From: Acetobacteraceae bacterium
GTDB lineage: Bacteria > Pseudomonadota > Alphaproteobacteria > Acetobacterales > Acetobacteraceae
Length of the DNA: 9,917 bases
Assembly: GCA_027323595.1 (NCBI GenBank)
Contig: DAHWBL010000391.1
Span: forward strand, 1 to 9,917
Direction: 5' to 3'
Shown here: positions 7,601 to 9,917 of the stretch, one piece after another
Numbering within the stretch: the first letter of the stretch is position 1
Layout of the letters: each line of letters begins with the position of its first letter
Notes under the pieces: generated by a model
Databases searched by the model: none
What the model saw: the letters and a program-made list of their open reading frames with translations, nothing else
Told to the model about the DNA's origin: nothing
Translations under genes and position numbers: made by a program

Positions 7601-7629
7601 TTGACGAAGCCCCGCCAAACCCGCATGCG
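7601..7629 (+). promoter_or_regulatory. Possible sigma70-type promoter for the CocE-like hydrolase
   Basis: TTGACG at 7601-7606 is a near-consensus -35. Seventeen bases later CATGCG (7624-7629) is a poor -10. The implied transcript start near 7636 would leave about 30 nt before the ATG at 7666. The region is the 100-nt divergent gap with the TPR gene, so a promoter is expected here; the weak -10 keeps confidence low. Confidence 0.3.
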
Positions 7630-7665
7630 CGCACCAACGACAACCGGCAGGGCGGACAAATCGAC

Positions 7666-9315
7666 ATGCGCATCGACACGGACGTGGCCATCCCCACCAG
7701 CGACGGGCTGGTGCTGCGCGCCAACATCTACCGCCCCGACGCCGCCGGCCGCTTCCCGGTGGTGCTGGTGCACGGCCCCTACGGCAAGGACGTGCATTTC
7801 GCCGACGGCTTCACCCGCCAGTGGAACCGCCTGCTGGAGCTGCATCCCGGCCTGATCGATGCCGGCTCCTCCGGCCGGCACCTGCGCTGGGAGGCGGTGG
7901 ACCCCGAGCGCTGGGTCCCCGCCGGCTTCGTGTGCGTGCATATCGACAGCCGCGGCACCGGCGCCAGCCCCGGCCATATCGACCCGTTCTGCCCGCGCGA
8001 GACCCAGGACCATGTCGAGGCGATCGGCTGGGCCGCCGACGCGCCCTGGTCCAACGGCCGCGTCGGGCTGCTTGGCATCTCCTACTACGCCATCAACCAA
8101 TGGCTCGCCGCCGCCGCCCGCCCGCGCGGCCTGTTCGCCTTCGCCCCCTGGGAGGGCGGATCGGACCATTATCGCGACTGGTCGCGCCATGGCGGCATGC
8201 TCAGCCACGCCTTCCTCGCCGGCTGGTGGGACAGCCAGATTCTGCCCAACCAACACGGCAACGCGGCCACCCATTATCGCGACCGCGCCACCGGCCGCCC
8301 CAACACCGGCCCGGCCCTGTCACCGGGCCTGCTCGCCGGCAACCGCGCCCGCTACATCGACGAACTCGCCCGCCACACGCTGGACGACGCCTGGCACCGC
8401 GAACGCAGCCCGGCGCTGGAGGCGATCACCGCCCCGCTGCTGTCCGCCGGCAACTGGGGCGGGCCTGGCGTGCATCTGCGCGGCAACATCGAGGGCTGGC
8501 AGCGCGCCGGCAGTCCGCGCAAGTGGCTGTCGATGCACGCCGGCACCCATTATGAGAGCTTCTACCTGCCGGAATTCATCGCCACCCAGCAGCGCTTCCT
8601 CGGCCATTTCCTGCGCGACGACGCCAATGGCTGGGAGCACGAACCGCCGGTGCGCCTGACCATCCGCGACCCGCGCGGCGATTTCCGCCGTGCCGAACAG
8701 GCATTTCCGCCCGTCCGAACCGTCATGCGCGACTACGCGCTCGGCGCCGGCCTCACGCTCGCGCCGGCCGCCCCCGCCGCCGGACAGATCAGCTTCGCCG
8801 CCGATGGAACGGGGCTCGATTTCACCACCGCGCCGGTCAGCCAGGACACCGAATTCACCGGCTTTCCCGGCCTGCGGCTGCGGCTGGCATCCTCCACCAC
8901 CGAGGCCGACATCTTCGTCGCCTTGCGCGCGCTCGACCCCGCCGGACAGGAATGGATCATCGAGGGCGCGCATGAGCCAAGCCCGATCGCGCGCGGCTGG
9001 CTGCGCGCCTCGCACCGCAAGACCGACCCCGCCCGCGCCATTGCCGGCCGCCCCTGGCACACCCATGACGAGCCCTGGCCGCTGACGCCTGGCGAATGTG
9101 TCGATCTGGACGTCGAAATCTGGCCGACCAGCGTGGTGCTGCCGGCCGGCTGGCGGCTGGTGCTGACGATCGCGGGCCGCGACCCCACCGTTGCCGGCGC
9201 CCCCGGACGCATCCGCCACGACCACGCGCCGGACCGCGCCGCCGCCAGCGGTGCCACCATCACCCTCGACCTCGCCGGCTGCGCGCTGCGCCTGCCCTGC
9301 ATTCCCCCCGGCTGA
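7666..9315 (+). CDS. CocE/NonD-family hydrolase (peptidase S15-like acyl/ester hydrolase)
   Basis: A 549-residue protein with an alpha/beta hydrolase domain followed by a C-terminal jelly-roll of the X-Pro dipeptidyl-peptidase type. Family marks are the opening MRIDTDVAIPTSDGLVLRANIYRP (split as 1-10 and 11-24), VVLVHGPYG (32-40), DSRGTGAS (94-101), the nucleophile GISYYAINQW (Ser139) and a likely catalytic His in the MHAGTHYES segment (291 or 295). Where CocE-type enzymes carry GWYD, this protein has GNWGG (262-266), so the usual Asp is not evident. The jelly-roll covers about 395-549. I chose ATG 7666 over the longer GTG frame from 7537 because the family starts here and the extra 43 codons overlap the TPR gene. 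No signal peptide is seen. Substrate unknown; esters or acylated amino compounds are typical. Confidence 0.88.
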   Translation: MRIDTDVAIPTSDGLVLRANIYRPDAAGRFPVVLVHGPYGKDVHFADGFTRQWNRLLELHPGLIDAGSSGRHLRWEAVDPERWVPAGFVCVHIDSRGTGASPGHIDPFCPRETQDHVEAIGWAADAPWSNGRVGLLGISYYAINQWLAAAARPRGLFAFAPWEGGSDHYRDWSRHGGMLSHAFLAGWWDSQILPNQHGNAATHYRDRATGRPNTGPALSPGLLAGNRARYIDELARHTLDDAWHRERSPALEAITAPLLSAGNWGGPGVHLRGNIEGWQRAGSPRKWLSMHAGTHYESFYLPEFIATQQRFLGHFLRDDANGWEHEPPVRLTIRDPRGDFRRAEQAFPPVRTVMRDYALGAGLTLAPAAPAAGQISFAADGTGLDFTTAPVSQDTEFTGFPGLRLRLASSTTEADIFVALRALDPAGQEWIIEGAHEPSPIARGWLRASHRKTDPARAIAGRPWHTHDEPWPLTPGECVDLDVEIWPTSVVLPAGWRLVLTIAGRDPTVAGAPGRIRHDHAPDRAAASGATITLDLAGCALRLPCIPPG

Positions 9316-9329
9316 GGCTGGTCGTGGTT

Positions 9330-9671
9330 TCAGCTGTAGCGGCGCATCAGCTCGACCGCGGCGCGCCCGCGCGCCACCTCGCGCCACAGCGGCCAGGCCA
9401 GCAGCACGAGCAGCAGCGTGACGCCATGGACCCAGGGCAGCAGGCTGGGGTAGCTGCGCCCCGCCACCGCGCTCGCCGCGAGCGTCGCCGCCGCCACCAG
9501 GGTCAGCCCCAGCGCGATGAACATCAGCCATCCCATCCGCGCGTTGAGCGCCCGCCGGTCACCGTCCCAACGTGTCTCGGGCGGAAACTGGGTGAACTGC
9601 CCGCTCACCCACACGATGCGGAACATCACCAGCCCCATCCCCACATCGACCAACCGCACCAATTCGAGCAT
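9330..9671 (-). CDS. Small two-helix inner-membrane protein of unknown function
   Basis: A 113-residue protein with transmembrane segments at about 47-70 (MGWLMFIALGLTL and on) and 77-97 (LLPWVHGVTLLLVLLAWPLW), and a basic C-terminal tail (REVARGRAAVELMRRYS). The N-terminal 46 residues include a weakly hydrophobic stretch at 9-23 (DVGMGLVMFRIVWVS) and a short WDGDRRALNARMG linker. I know no family for it. The start at 9671 is favoured because AGGA lies 10 nt upstream. A longer frame opens at a TTG at 9746, but the added residues are Arg-rich and look non-coding. Its stop is only 14 nt from the stop of the CocE-like gene, so the two converge with almost no spacer. Confidence 0.65.
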   Translation of the reverse strand: MLELVRLVDVGMGLVMFRIVWVSGQFTQFPPETRWDGDRRALNARMGWLMFIALGLTLVAAATLAASAVAGRSYPSLLPWVHGVTLLLVLLAWPLWREVARGRAAVELMRRYS

Positions 9672-9761
9672 GTCCCGCCGTTCCTGTCCGATCCGCCGCG
9701 ATGTTGTCGCCAGATCGCGGTGCTGCCAAGCGCGCCCGCATGGCAATCGCGGGAGTGCCGC

Positions 9762-9896
9762 ATGGGCTGGCGATGTCGTCGCGGCGCCTCGCGGTCGATC
9801 GGCAAAAAAGCTTCACCACCAATTTCGGCCGGCGCGAGGAGCTACCTCCTCAGCCTGCTGATCGCCGAGGCGCTGTTCTACCGGCTGCTGCGCTGA
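9762..9896 (+). CDS. Possible 44-residue small ORF at the right edge (uncertain, frame may be broken)
   Basis: ATG at 9762 is preceded by GGGAG (9751-9755) with 6 nt spacing and reads 44 codons to TGA. The last 22 codons all end in G or C and give a hydrophobic, helix-like end (SYLLSLLIAEALFYRLLR). The first half has many A/T-ending codons and does not look coding in this frame. The alternative frame from ATG 9740 looks coding over 9740-9841 and then degrades, while staying open to the window end. Either this is a small hydrophobic peptide gene, or the region contains a frameshift or the 5' part of a gene continuing beyond the window. It is divergent from the small membrane protein gene. Confidence 0.25.
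   Translation: MGWRCRRGASRSIGKKASPPISAGARSYLLSLLIAEALFYRLLR
9836..9851. repeat. Short perfect hairpin GAGGAG-CTAC-CTCCTC
   Basis: GAGGAG at 9836-9841 and CTCCTC at 9846-9851 form a six-pair stem with a 4-nt loop. It lies where the favoured plus-strand reading frame, judged by third-position GC, appears to change. GAGGAG could also act as a ribosome site, but no ATG or GTG follows it at normal spacing within the window. Confidence 0.5.
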
Positions 9897-9917
9897 TCGC
9901 GGGCGAGCGCAACCAAC

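Noticed and set aside
5985..7604. 539-codon plus-strand frame opposite the TPR-glycosyltransferase gene
   Set aside because: Gln/Arg/Pro-rich antisense translation of the TPR region with no domain. The minus-strand reading has clear TPR and GT motifs.
7537..7665. GTG-initiated 43-codon N-terminal extension of the CocE-like hydrolase
   Set aside because: It overlaps the 5' end of the TPR gene, adds residues unlike the family, and the family's usual opening begins at ATG 7666.
9307..9340. GCTGA/TCAGC inverted repeat between the convergent CocE-like and membrane-protein genes
   Set aside because: Only five pairs with a loop of about 14 nt and no T-run on either side; not enough to call a terminator.

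Overview
The window is very GC-rich throughout. Its genes use codons ending almost entirely in G or C and are tightly packed. Protein character (a type-2 malate dehydrogenase, a TPR-glycosyltransferase fusion, an NtaA-type monooxygenase, a CocE-type hydrolase) and codon use suggest an alphaproteobacterium, most likely of the Acetobacteraceae/Rhodospirillales kind. That placement is an inference from memory of such proteins. No rRNA, tRNA, CRISPR array, insertion sequence or phage gene was seen.

Layout, left to right. (1) The Pro/Ala-rich tail of an unidentified plus-strand gene ends at 147. It is followed after 3 nt by an MFS transporter (151-1341) and then an LLM-class flavin-dependent monooxygenase with a GTG start (1411-2730). 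(2) Converging on these is a minus-strand alpha/beta hydrolase with a twin-arginine-like leader (2746-3819 or 3852). (3) A 117-nt divergent region carrying a perfect 20-bp tandem repeat precedes malate dehydrogenase (3970-4953). (4) A 142-nt region packed with overlapping inverted repeats lies between mdh and a minus-strand cluster. (5) That cluster reads right to left: TPR-glycosyltransferase (7565-6006), a candidate 38-residue ORF (5949-5833), and a secreted four-cysteine protein (5836-5096) whose ATG overlaps the small ORF's stop. (6) Divergent from the TPR gene is a CocE/NonD-type hydrolase (7666-9315). (7) A small two-helix membrane protein (9671-9330, minus) converges on it. The last 170 nt hold an ambiguous short plus-strand reading frame cut by the window edge.

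Functionally this looks like ordinary chromosome. It combines one central-metabolism enzyme (malate/oxaloacetate), a catabolic or detoxification set (transporter, monooxygenase, two hydrolases) and an envelope/glycosylation set (TPR-GT plus exported protein). No flavin reductase partner for the monooxygenase and no other TCA gene is present. I found no convincing new multi-gene system. The best leads are the small ORF coupled to the exported protein gene, the chain of alternating inverted repeats after mdh, the tandem repeat in front of mdh, the atypical active site of the CocE-like protein, and the reading-frame switch at the right edge.
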